Shown here: positions 1 to 6,913 of the stretch, piece after piece | Position numbering within the stretch: position 1 is the stretch's first letter | How the letters are laid out: every line of letters begins with the position of its first letter | Source: Fidelibacterota bacterium | Lineage (GTDB): Bacteria > Fidelibacterota > JAANXI01 | Assembly: GCA_018263365.1 (NCBI GenBank) | Contig: JAANXI010000129.1 | Location: forward strand, 1 to 11,786 | Length of the DNA: 11,786 nucleotides | Reading direction: 5' to 3' | Notes under the pieces: generated by a model | What the model was told of the DNA's origin: nothing | What the model saw: only the letters and a program-made list of their open reading frames with translations | Databases searched by the model: none | Made by a program: the position numbers and the translations under genes

Positions 1-111
1 AAGGCTCCGTGAAATCCTCGACAGACCCTCCGGGTATGCCTTCGGTTTCCCAAAACCCTTTTCATCTCAACATCTTGGCACATCTCATCCACAACAATCG
101 CTCAATTTAGG
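1..111. repeat. Left copy of 111-bp terminal direct repeat
   Basis: These bases are identical to 11675-11785, in the same orientation. Base 112 is A, while the matching final base 11786 is T. On the minus strand the repeat holds the first codons of the broken epimerase (ATG at 65-63) and its upstream DNA. An exact repeat at both contig ends is what a circular molecule, or a loop in an assembly graph, produces. It could also be a true duplication of this segment. I see no inverted repeats or transposase that would make it a mobile-element end. Confidence 0.9.
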
Positions 112-164
112 ATATAGTGCCTTTATAAAATAGTTCAATCGACGTGGGAATGTAAGGAAATCTG

Positions 165-193
165 TTGAAATTGTGACCACAGAAATATAGAAT
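165..193 (+). promoter_or_regulatory. Possible sigma70-like promoter for the SH3-domain gene
   Basis: TTGAAA at 165-170 and TAGAAT at 188-193 are separated by 17 bases. Each hexamer matches the E. coli consensus at five of six positions. The pair lies about 65 bases before the ATG at 258. FCB bacteria often use a different -10 consensus, and this is the only support, so it is a candidate. The rest of 112-257 shows no gene. Confidence 0.3.
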
Positions 194-257
194 TATCCCA
201 GTTTTTGAGGCGTATACGGCTTGGAAATCGTCTTCTAAAAATAAGCAGGGGCTCCAA

Positions 258-1046
258 ATGAGAGCATTGAGATCGCTTTCGGTGGTCATCTTGTTTACGC
301 TCATGATGTGTACTGTGGCGTTCGGGGAAGTGGTGGATTGGGAGAAAATCGGGGCAATAGAGAGCAGGTATCATTCAATTCAAGACAGCCTCCAATCCAA
401 ATACGTCGCTCTGATGGATTCAGCGAAAATCATCAAAAGGAAACTGAGGGATTTAGACTCTTCGGCTACAATCGACCCAATTCCTGTGACCACGAAGGGC
501 TCCGGGATAAAATTATATAAAGAGCCGTTTGTTCTGGACGGTTTTTATCGGGAACTCCCGCCGGATACGACCGTCTTGCTGGTTGAGTTCAACAAATACG
601 GAGGATTTTATCACGTCGCAACGGGCGCGAGAAATGGCTACATCATTGGCAGGCATCTCGATGTCTCAAACGTGGATCTCCCGGACATTACCGTCAAAGA
701 AAAACGAATAATGTTACGGGATTTTCTGAGCAGGATGAATGAACAAATCGAAAATTTCGATAACACACCCAATATCCTGAATGAGCTAAGAAGAAAAAGT
801 ACCCATTTACGAACCGTGTATATCAACACATTTAATTTACCAATTCGCCGCAGACCCAGTGCTACATCCGGGATTATTAATACGGTCAAACAGGGCGAAT
901 CGGTCTATCTGAAAGAGGAGTTCCGCGGATGGGCAATGGTTCGATACGAGGATCAGGACAGCTGGGTTCATTCGAAATATCTGAGTGTAACACCGGTAAA
1001 AAGGTCTCCCCAGGGAGCGCCGGCAAAAATTGTACGTCCGAAATAA
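258..1046 (+). CDS. Exported protein with two SH3-like domains (C-terminally frameshifted)
   Basis: This 262-residue protein starts at ATG 258, seven bases after an AGGGG ribosome-binding site. Residues 1-23 form a typical signal peptide ending AFG, so it is probably periplasmic. A short helical, possibly coiled-coil stretch follows at about 30-68. A first SH3-like module lies at about 83-135 and a clear bacterial SH3 (SH3b) module at about 186-244, with the R-R-P-S and W-V-H-S-K elements usual in that fold. Such domains bind peptides or cell-wall material; the ligand is unknown. The reading frame ends at 1046, but a coherent BamE/SmpA-like domain continues in the next frame to 1257. The native protein was therefore probably about 70 residues longer, with the frame lost near the five-A run at 1025-1029. 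The predicted tail PQGAPAKIVRPK is probably partly out-of-frame sequence. Confidence 0.75.
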   Translation: MRALRSLSVVILFTLMMCTVAFGEVVDWEKIGAIESRYHSIQDSLQSKYVALMDSAKIIKRKLRDLDSSATIDPIPVTTKGSGIKLYKEPFVLDGFYRELPPDTTVLLVEFNKYGGFYHVATGARNGYIIGRHLDVSNVDLPDITVKEKRIMLRDFLSRMNEQIENFDNTPNILNELRRKSTHLRTVYINTFNLPIRRRPSATSGIINTVKQGESVYLKEEFRGWAMVRYEDQDSWVHSKYLSVTPVKRSPQGAPAKIVRPK

Positions 1047-1257
1047 TCCGGACTTATCATCCAAGATGAAAAGTGTGATTTTGCGGGGCGGGATAATGAC
1101 CGGAATGTCTCCGGATGATGTGATTGGCAGCTAGGGGCAACCGGTGGATAAGTATTCCAATGACTACGAGACTATCTGGACTTACTATCATAGCGACAAG
1201 AAGACAGAACTCTATTTCCGTGACGGCGAACTAAAGGACTGGAAGGATTTTAAGTAG
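1030..1257 (+). pseudogene. Detached BamE/SmpA-like C-terminal domain of the SH3 protein, with in-frame TAG
   Basis: The +1 frame relative to the SH3 gene is open from before 1030. It encodes NNPDLSSKMKSV, then GMSPDDVIGS, then a TAG at 1132-1134, then GQPVDKYSNDYETIWTYYHS and LYFRDGELKDWKDF, ending at TAG 1255-1257. The pattern G-M-[ST]-P-x-D-V-I-x-S-W-G-x-P followed by W-x-Y-Y and L-Y-F-x-D-G-x-L is that of the BamE/SmpA/OmlA-like small domain, which commonly follows SH3 modules in exported proteins. The TAG sits where that pattern expects tryptophan (TGG), a single-base change. An ATG at 1066 has no good ribosome-binding site. I read this as the severed end of the gene at 258, not as an independent gene. 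Confidence 0.55.
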
Positions 1258-1283
1258 GGAGTTTCCTACATAACTTTGCGATT

Positions 1284-1757
1284 TTACTCCGACAAACCCT
1301 CAACCAGGGATGAGTAATCCGTCTCACCGTATCCCTTTTCGATGGCGTTCTTGATGATTTTTCGGACGCCATTAATTCCGGCGTTTTCGAGTCCTGCTGA
1401 ATCGGCGGCCTGCACGATCAAATCAACATCTTTCAGCAGATGTTTGGTAGGAAAGTTCGGATCGTCGTAATCCTGCTGCAGGATGCGCGGTAACTTTTTA
1501 TTGAACTGCGGCGAGTAGAGCGCACTGTCCCTGAGGATGTCCATAAAGATTTCCAGGTCGACACCATTCTTCCGGACTAATTCCAAACTCAATCCAAAAG
1601 CGGCTGTCAGCGATGCAATGAGCTGATTCAGCGCTAATTTCAGCGGCGCGGCCTTGTCCCGGGTTCGGTTATACGCAGTCACCTCATGTCCTTCGCGCAG
1701 TAGTGTTTGAACCATCGGAAATCCCATTAAGCCGGTTCCCAGCAGTGCGACTTTCAT
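1284..1757 (-). CDS. Beta-hydroxyacid dehydrogenase family protein with a large internal in-frame deletion
   Basis: This 157-residue frame starts at ATG 1757, preceded by GGGAG at good spacing. Residues 1-33 are a typical start of the 3-hydroxyisobutyrate/6-phosphogluconate dehydrogenase family: beta strand, the NAD(P) loop GTGLMG (7-12), and YNRTR (29-33), the pattern usually linked to NADP preference. From residue 40 the sequence is the all-alpha C-terminal domain, beginning at K-L-A-L-N-Q, where the lysine corresponds to the family's catalytic Lys. Intact relatives are about 290 residues. The roughly 130 residues between, including most of the Rossmann fold and the substrate loop (D-A-P-V-S-G-G), are absent, and the reading frame is kept. 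The join lies near 1636-1655 in GC-rich sequence. It is probably inactive as a dehydrogenase if the sequence is right. It is convergent with the SH3 gene. Confidence 0.8.
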   Translation of the reverse strand: MKVALLGTGLMGFPMVQTLLREGHEVTAYNRTRDKAAPLKLALNQLIASLTAAFGLSLELVRKNGVDLEIFMDILRDSALYSPQFNKKLPRILQQDYDDPNFPTKHLLKDVDLIVQAADSAGLENAGINGVRKIIKNAIEKGYGETDYSSLVEGLSE

Positions 1758-1956
1758 AATGCATCTCCCTTACAAGCACTATTACATTTAACGGATGGAA
1801 ATTACCTGTTATCCCGCCGAAGTGCAAAATCCATCTTCCGGAAAATTCAGCACGATAATTGCACTTTTTTCATAGCTAGGTAATAACAGCGTCTTTTTTT
1901 CCAAAATGAGAATTCGAAATCTAAGTTATCCCTAAATCACAGAGCAGGAGATCACC

Positions 1957-3168
1957 ATGCGTAAAATCATCATTGGAATTCTTTTCGTATTTAGTGCGGG
2001 TTGCATTTTGGGCCAGGCCCCACAACAGGATCAGGGTAAATTCGTTGAATCAAAGAATGCCTTCTGGGAGCATATCAAAGATACCCTGGACCAGGCTGAA
2101 CCGGAGGAACCGGAACTGGATTTCCAAATGGATGTCAGCGGCTACGACCTGCCGGAGTCCCCGGACAAATTCACTCAATACTGGCATATTCCGCCCGTAG
2201 CGCAGGGACGAACGGGTACGTGCTGGAGTTACAGCACCACCTCGTTTTTTGAATCTGAGGTCAAGCGTCTGCATAATATGGAAGTTGATCTCTCCGAAAT
2301 GTACACCGTCTACTGGGAATATGTGGAAAAAGCCCGCCGGTTCATCCGCGAACGCGGGGATTCCCGCTTTACCCAGGGTTCCGAAGCCAATGCCGTCACC
2401 CGGATTTGGGAAATGTACGGAATCGTTCCGCAGGATGCATATCCAAATACCCGGCCCGACCAACCTTTCCCCGATCACAAGGCCATGTACAACGAAATGA
2501 ACAATTACCTTAAGTCGCTTGAGGCAAACGATGCGTGGAACGAGGAAGCCGGACTCGAAACCATCAAATCCATTCTCAATCACTATCTGGGAGCACCACC
2601 AACAGAAGTCAAAGTCGGGCGGAAAAGTTATACGCCAAAAGAATACCTGACCGAAGTAATTAAAATCGACGTGGATGACTATCTGGATATCCTCTCCCTC
2701 AAGGAAAAACCGTTTTACGAGCGGGTGGAATATCCCGTCCCGGACAACTGGTGGCACAATGCAGATTATTACAACGTGCCACTCGAAGATTTTATGGCCA
2801 TTTTGAAATACGCCACCCGGAACGGCTATACCATGAGTATCGGCGGCGACGTTTCGGAGGCCGGGAAAGTTCCGGAGCAGGATGTGTTCATGGTTCCGAC
2901 GTTTGACATCCCGGCTGAGTTCATCAACGATGACGCCCGCCAGTTTCGCTTTAGCAACGAGACGACTACGGATGACCACGGCATCCATCTCATCGGCTAC
3001 ATGGAGCAGGACGGCAAGGATTGGTACCTCATCAAGGATTCCGGCAGCAGTGCGCGCAACGGTCGCTTCGAAGGGTATTACTTCTTCCACGAGGATTACG
3101 TGCGTCTCAAAATGATGGATTTTATGGTACACAAAGATGCGGCGGAAGAAATCCTCAAAAAATTCTGA
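1957..3168 (+). CDS. Exported C1-family cysteine peptidase (bleomycin hydrolase/aminopeptidase C-like)
   Basis: A 403-residue protein starts at ATG 1957 behind AGGAG (GCAGGAGATCACC). Residues 1-20 are a signal peptide; cleavage after GQ (20) is likely, though Cys16 (FSAGC) leaves lipidation possible. Family C1 features are clear: Q83 (oxyanion-hole glutamine in VAQGRTGTCW), nucleophile C89 in GTCWSYS, and His341 in DDHGIHLIGY, spaced as in papain. The third position, normally Asn in N-S-W-G, reads K-D-S-G (D361), so Asn is replaced by Asp and the Trp is lost. The insert between C89 and H341 is long, as in bleomycin hydrolases, and the ending FMVHKDAAEEILKKF resembles aminopeptidase C of Bacteroidota. 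It is likely an envelope aminopeptidase or peptide-scavenging enzyme. It appears monocistronic, with about 200 bases upstream and a repeat or terminator downstream. Confidence 0.85.
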   Translation: MRKIIIGILFVFSAGCILGQAPQQDQGKFVESKNAFWEHIKDTLDQAEPEEPELDFQMDVSGYDLPESPDKFTQYWHIPPVAQGRTGTCWSYSTTSFFESEVKRLHNMEVDLSEMYTVYWEYVEKARRFIRERGDSRFTQGSEANAVTRIWEMYGIVPQDAYPNTRPDQPFPDHKAMYNEMNNYLKSLEANDAWNEEAGLETIKSILNHYLGAPPTEVKVGRKSYTPKEYLTEVIKIDVDDYLDILSLKEKPFYERVEYPVPDNWWHNADYYNVPLEDFMAILKYATRNGYTMSIGGDVSEAGKVPEQDVFMVPTFDIPAEFINDDARQFRFSNETTTDDHGIHLIGYMEQDGKDWYLIKDSGSSARNGRFEGYYFFHEDYVRLKMMDFMVHKDAAEEILKKF

Positions 3169-3188
3169 CAGTAATTACGTACTTTATT

Positions 3189-3253
3189 CCCCAGCGTCTA
3201 CCCTTCGACAAGCTCAGGTTGACGCTGGGGCTGTCACTCTGAGCTTGTCGAAG
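3189..3253. repeat. Dispersed repeat element with two interlocked inverted repeats (also possible terminator)
   Basis: Arm A CCCCAGCGTC (3189-3198) pairs with A' GACGCTGGGG (3221-3230). Arm B CTTCGACAAGCTCAG (3203-3217) pairs perfectly with B' CTGAGCTTGTCGAAG (3239-3253). The order A-B-A'-B' means the two stems are either mutually exclusive or form a pseudoknot in RNA. The CTTCGACAAGCTCAG core is, from memory, a widely scattered intergenic palindrome in many bacterial genomes; when translated it gives the familiar spurious peptide L-R-Q-A-Q plus T-L-S-L-S-K. It lies just after the peptidase gene, with a T run at 3260-3265, so it may also end transcription. Confidence 0.75.
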
Positions 3254-3428
3254 AGTGGCATTTTTTCAAAAAAAATAGATTCTCCGTTACTCTGCAAAAA
3301 CTGCGTCATCTGCTCCTGGAGGAGCCCATCCGCGGGGCGTGCTATTCTTTCTTCGATTTCGATTTTCCTTCATCACTGATTTCTCCTATATTTCGCATTC
3401 TTCCTTTCCACGAAAAAATGGGAAAAAC

Positions 3429-4346
3429 ATGCGAATCCGGCTTGCACATATTAGCGTCTGTGTTCTTCTCCTCAATTTCCTGTTGGGTTGTTCACCAACA
3501 GAGCCAAAGGAGAACGAGCCGAAAATCGACATCGACTTTGCGAACATCGAAACCATCGATTACTCCGAGCATGTGCAGCCGGTATTCGATGCGTACTGCC
3601 TCAGTTGCCACGGAGGGGATAAACCGGCGGCGGATACGCTGTACGTTTCGGGGTTTATGGTTCCCGGTGGGAATGTGCCGCAGTCTGTAGTCCCAATAGA
3701 ACGATCCACCATGACCGTTGGGGATCCGATTCCGGTGCTCTACGATATTCCGCACGGTATCGCCATATCACCGTCCGGTGAAGAACTCTATGTTGCCAGC
3801 CTGTCAAGCCACCGAATTATTTTCATAGATACTCAGTCCAACGACATAGAGAGTCTCTCGCTGGGTTCCTCGAAAGCGCCTTTGCAGATTGCCGTGTCTC
3901 CGGACGGCTCCACACTCTATGCCACGGCACAACTCTCCAACGAACTGTTTGTCATCGATGCCGCTACACGCTCGATTCAGGCAACGCTGAGCGACGGCAT
4001 CGGCTTACAGCCATGGCATCCGGTAGTAACTCCGGACGGAGTGCGCGTCTACGTTGGTAATCTCACCTCGAATTCCGTCTCGGTTATTGACGCGAATTCG
4101 AATACAGTTCTTCAGCCTATCACCGGGGACGGCATTACGCAGCCGCATGGGAGCGCCGTCACATCCGATGGGAAATACGTGTTTATCTCAAATCGCAATT
4201 CCTCCGGCGATTATGTACCGCGTCATAATTTCGGCGACAATGAAAATGTTGGCACCATTACTGTGATTAATACCGAAACTAATGCCATCACGAAGGTATT
4301 GGAAGTGGGTGACTTTGCCACCGGATTAGGCATTTGGGAGGAATAA
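3429..4346 (+). CDS. Monohaem c-type cytochrome / YVTN beta-propeller lipoprotein
   Basis: The start chosen is ATG 3429, which gives a clean lipoprotein signal: hydrophobic CVLLLNFLLGC with Cys21 in an LLGC lipobox. An upstream in-frame start at 3339 would add 30 residues without a signal peptide. Residues 44-62 (YSEHVQPVFDAYCLSCHGG) form the usual start of a planctomycete-type cytochrome c domain, with the haem-binding CLSCH at 57-61. After about residue 100 come YVTN/YncE-like blades, at about 109-134, 153-177, 195-221 and 239-281, each of the form S-P-D-G-x-x-[LV]-Y-V followed by V-I-D. Only four to five blades are visible, fewer than the usual seven, and the cytochrome part stops soon after G-G-N-V. 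Some internal loss is therefore possible, although the frame is open. The gene end overlaps the next gene. It probably acts in electron transfer at the outer or inner membrane surface. Confidence 0.75.
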   Translation: MRIRLAHISVCVLLLNFLLGCSPTEPKENEPKIDIDFANIETIDYSEHVQPVFDAYCLSCHGGDKPAADTLYVSGFMVPGGNVPQSVVPIERSTMTVGDPIPVLYDIPHGIAISPSGEELYVASLSSHRIIFIDTQSNDIESLSLGSSKAPLQIAVSPDGSTLYATAQLSNELFVIDAATRSIQATLSDGIGLQPWHPVVTPDGVRVYVGNLTSNSVSVIDANSNTVLQPITGDGITQPHGSAVTSDGKYVFISNRNSSGDYVPRHNFGDNENVGTITVINTETNAITKVLEVGDFATGLGIWEE

Positions 4347-5710
4347 TTATTTACTTTGCATGCAAGAAGTCGGTATCGCTCTTTCGGATTGTATTAGTTT
4401 GTGGTTTCATACTCACAATCTGGAATGCCTGCAAAAAAAAGTCGCCCATGGATTCAGACGAAGGCCAATCGAAGGCCGACAGCCTGGCTGAACTCAGGGA
4501 AACCGTCTTTTCACCGCAGAAGTGTCGGCAGTGCCATCCCAACCATTATGAGGAATGGAGCACCTCTATGCACAGGTACGGCTTTGTTGATCCGGTGTTT
4601 TTCGCTTTGGACGATTCCGGACAGGCGCGCTCGAATAATGACCTGGACCAGTTTTGCGTGAAGTGCCACAGCCCGATTGCCAGTATGCTGGAGGAAACCC
4701 CGCCGGGATTTCAGCGGGACAACCTCAGTGAAGTTGCCAAATCAGGTGTATCGTGTGATGTCTGTCACGCGGTGAAAACGGCTGTCCGCGGCAAGGGAAT
4801 CACCTCTCTGCGCACCGATTACGCCAGAGTTGGACCAATTGAAAATCCAGAGCCCAACACCTTTCACAATTCGGAATACGATCCGGATTTCGGTAAATCC
4901 GAGCAGTGCAGCCCGTGTCACGATGTGATTGCGCCAAACGGTGTTTTAGTCGAGCGCACATCGCAGGAGTGGGATGTTAGTCCCTATTCCGCTATGGGTG
5001 TGGAGTGCCAGGATTGCCACATGCCGACCTACCAGGGAAAGGCAGCGATGCAGGGACCGGAGCGCGAGATCCATCGGCACTATTTCGTCGGAGTAGATAT
5101 TCCCCTGGTAGATTTTCCGGACCGTCAGGAGACCATCGGTATGGTGGACGACCTTCTGAAAAACGCAGTGACCATGGATGTCAATATCCAGGAACAATCC
5201 ATTTCGGATAATAGACTGCCAGTGGAGGTCTCCATCAACAACGATAAAACCGGGCATGATATCCCAACCGGCACCACCTTCGAGCGCCAGATGTGGATCG
5301 AACTGATTGCCAGAGATGTTCAGGCGGATACGGTTGTTTTTGCTACCGGCCTCCTCGACGCCAACGGCGATCTCCGGGATTCGCACAGCAAACCGGTGCA
5401 ACAGAACGAGGTCCCGAAAGATACCGCACTCAAACTCTATCGCGGCGTGCCGTACACCGATGGCGACGAGACCCTCTTTTTCTGGGAAGCGGATTCCGTT
5501 GAATTCCGCACCATCGCCCCATTTGAGACGGACGTGACAGAATATTATATCCCAGTCAATCCAAATATCTCGGATATGGAAATCTCTGTACGACTCCGCT
5601 TTCGGTCGTTCCCGCCGTATCTGTTGCGTAAGATTGGACAGAGTTCACTAATCGATAATCTCGTCATCCATGATATGTCGGAATACACTCAAACTGTTTC
5701 CATGCCATGA
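4334..5710 (+). CDS. Pentahaem cytochrome c (cytochrome c554-like) putative lipoprotein
   Basis: Five CxxCH haem-binding motifs are visible, at residues 64-68 (CRQCH), 108-112 (CVKCH), 141-145 (CDVCH), 192-196 (CSPCH) and 225-229 (CQDCH), counted from TTG 4334. The layout, with histidines such as SMHRYG and REIHRHYF between motifs as likely axial ligands, resembles the cytochrome c554 family. Residues 290-425, with GHDIPTGTTFERQMW, form a beta-rich C-terminal domain often attached to such haem domains. Residues 14-33 are hydrophobic and end NACKKK, suggesting export and lipidation at Cys33, though the lipobox is weak. The start is uncertain: the frame has no ATG before the signal segment. Candidates are TTG 4334, or ATT 4346/4349 placed behind GGAGG at 4337-4341. 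The gene overlaps its upstream neighbour, and its stop overlaps the next ATG (ATGA), so the three are probably translationally coupled. The electron donor and acceptor are unknown. Confidence 0.8.
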   Translation: MGGIIIYFACKKSVSLFRIVLVCGFILTIWNACKKKSPMDSDEGQSKADSLAELRETVFSPQKCRQCHPNHYEEWSTSMHRYGFVDPVFFALDDSGQARSNNDLDQFCVKCHSPIASMLEETPPGFQRDNLSEVAKSGVSCDVCHAVKTAVRGKGITSLRTDYARVGPIENPEPNTFHNSEYDPDFGKSEQCSPCHDVIAPNGVLVERTSQEWDVSPYSAMGVECQDCHMPTYQGKAAMQGPEREIHRHYFVGVDIPLVDFPDRQETIGMVDDLLKNAVTMDVNIQEQSISDNRLPVEVSINNDKTGHDIPTGTTFERQMWIELIARDVQADTVVFATGLLDANGDLRDSHSKPVQQNEVPKDTALKLYRGVPYTDGDETLFFWEADSVEFRTIAPFETDVTEYYIPVNPNISDMEISVRLRFRSFPPYLLRKIGQSSLIDNLVIHDMSEYTQTVSMP

Positions 5711-6282
5711 CTCTGAAAAATACAGCTTTGTTCATTTCGGTAATTTTATTGGCAGCGAATTTCCTCTTTCCGCAAGACCATCAGTTTACCAGAAAAATCG
5801 ATCCTTTTCCGGTCATGGCATACGGCGGCGTCGAATACGACTATCCCTTTCTGGGCGGCCTCAATCATCCCCGGCCGCATTTCCTTGACATCGATACCGA
5901 TGGCGATGCAGATCTGTTTCTGCAGGAGTCTTATAACCGCATCATGTACTTTGAAAATACCGGCACTAGTTCCCAATACGAGTTCACCTGGCGGACAGAA
6001 GAGTATAGGGATTTATCCATCGGCAACTGGTTCAAATTCGTCGATATCGATGGCGACGGAGATTACGACCTGCTATCCGAGCAGCCGAGCAATCGCATTA
6101 AAATCCACCGGAATACCGGCTCGGCAGAATCGCCCAGTTTTGACATAGCCGTCGATACCCTCCGGGATGCTGCCGGCGATGAGATTTTTCCGGGCTCCGG
6201 TACCATTCCGACGCTTGCGGACATCGACTGCGATAATGATCCCGACCTGTTCTATGGTAATCAGGACGGGACAATTATATGA
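5707..6282 (+). CDS. FG-GAP/VCBS repeat surface protein, N-terminal part (frameshifted)
   Basis: The start ATG 5707 overlaps the cytochrome stop as ATGA. Residues 1-23 are a signal peptide ending FPQ, and DHQF follows. Calcium-loop-like repeats of the FG-GAP/VCBS type appear at 61-70 (DIDTDGDADL), 113-122 (DIDGDGDYDL) and 172-181 (DIDCDNDPDL), each followed by a stretch such as Y-F-E-N-T-G-T. The frame stops at TGA 6280, right after GNQDGTII, where a repeat would continue. The same repeat resumes at once in another frame (next entry). The two together are one gene of about 390 residues or slightly more, exported by Sec and then by T9SS. It is the last gene of the haem operon and is probably a surface partner, perhaps adhesive or propeller-like. 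Confidence 0.75.
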   Translation: MTLKNTALFISVILLAANFLFPQDHQFTRKIDPFPVMAYGGVEYDYPFLGGLNHPRPHFLDIDTDGDADLFLQESYNRIMYFENTGTSSQYEFTWRTEEYRDLSIGNWFKFVDIDGDGDYDLLSEQPSNRIKIHRNTGSAESPSFDIAVDTLRDAAGDEIFPGSGTIPTLADIDCDNDPDLFYGNQDGTII

Positions 6283-6872
6283 ACATCGATGTCGGTAATC
6301 ACAGCGCCCCGGCCCTCGGCGATCTGAACGGCGACGGACTTCAGGATTTGCTCGTCGGGAGTGAAAGCGAAGGTCTCAGTATCTATACAAACAATGGCAC
6401 TAGTGATTCGCCAGATTTTTCAGCAAATCCATCATTTACTATCGACGGTATCGGTCGGACAACTCCGATTGCCATCGATATGAATAACGACGGACGCCCA
6501 GACTTGATATCAGGAACTTTACAGGGCGGGCTACGATTTTATGCGAACAATACAGACCCGACACCTATTGGTGACGAATGGATTCCAGCCCAGCCATCAA
6601 ATGGGATAACGTTATTGGGCAATTATCCAAATCCGTTTAACGGCGAAACTGTGATTCGGTTTACAACGTCGATTTTTAACCATTCGCTTTATATCCGTAT
6701 TTATAACCTTGACGGAGAGTTGGTATGGGAAGATAAAGTTCAAGCAAACTCTGCTTATCATTGGGATGGAACCGGTCTTCACGGGCGGTCCTTGCCCAGC
6801 GGAATGTATTTTTACCGGATTTCCAACGGATTTGTGAGATCGGGAGCCGGAAAGTTAATGCTTCTCAAATAA
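6279..6872 (+). CDS. FG-GAP repeat protein, C-terminal part with T9SS type A sorting domain
   Basis: This 197-residue frame continues the preceding gene. It has repeats at 14-24 (GDLNGDGLQDL) and 67-76 (DMNNDGRPDL), followed by a T9SS C-terminal sorting domain from about 110 to 197. That domain shows N-Y-P-N-P-F-N (115-121), T-V-I-R-F, I-Y-N-L-D-G, L-P-S-G-M-Y-F-Y-R-I and the terminal G-K-L-M-L-L-K, which are hallmarks of type A sorting signals recognised by the Por secretion machinery. The ATG at 6279 has no signal peptide and is unlikely to be a true start. The spacing between the third and fourth repeats is about 20 residues shorter than between the first two, so the lesion near 6278 looks like a small deletion with loss of frame, not just one missing base. 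Confidence 0.75.
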   Translation: MNIDVGNHSAPALGDLNGDGLQDLLVGSESEGLSIYTNNGTSDSPDFSANPSFTIDGIGRTTPIAIDMNNDGRPDLISGTLQGGLRFYANNTDPTPIGDEWIPAQPSNGITLLGNYPNPFNGETVIRFTTSIFNHSLYIRIYNLDGELVWEDKVQANSAYHWDGTGLHGRSLPSGMYFYRISNGFVRSGAGKLMLLK

Positions 6873-6913
6873 AATAGAATTTGGTGACTTCAATCTCTCT
6901 CACCCGGATTGGC

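Noticed and set aside
1132..1134. TAG possibly recoded as an amino acid (stop-codon reassignment or pyrrolysine)
   Set aside because: Only one such case is seen, other genes end normally with TAG, TAA or TGA, and the same gene also carries a frameshift, so mutation or error is simpler.
1254..1269. GTAGG/CCTAC hairpin between the convergent genes as a terminator
   Set aside because: The stem is only five to six pairs with a wobble and lacks a T run.
1859..1886. TTGCAC-16-TAATAA as a promoter for the C1 peptidase
   Set aside because: Each hexamer matches the consensus at only about three positions, which is near chance in AT-rich intergenic DNA.
2050..3132. Long 360-codon open frame antisense to the C1 peptidase
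   Set aside because: It is a mirror frame of a clearly recognisable gene, has no domain or ribosome-binding site, and its composition is that expected of an antisense shadow.
3312..3325. GCTCCT-GG-AGGAGC palindrome as a terminator or operator
   Set aside because: The stem has six pairs and a two-base loop, with no T run after it; too weak to support.
3021..3379. Small frames after the peptidase containing L-R-Q-A-Q and L-S-L-S-K peptides
   Set aside because: These are translations of the dispersed palindromic repeat, a well-known source of false genes.
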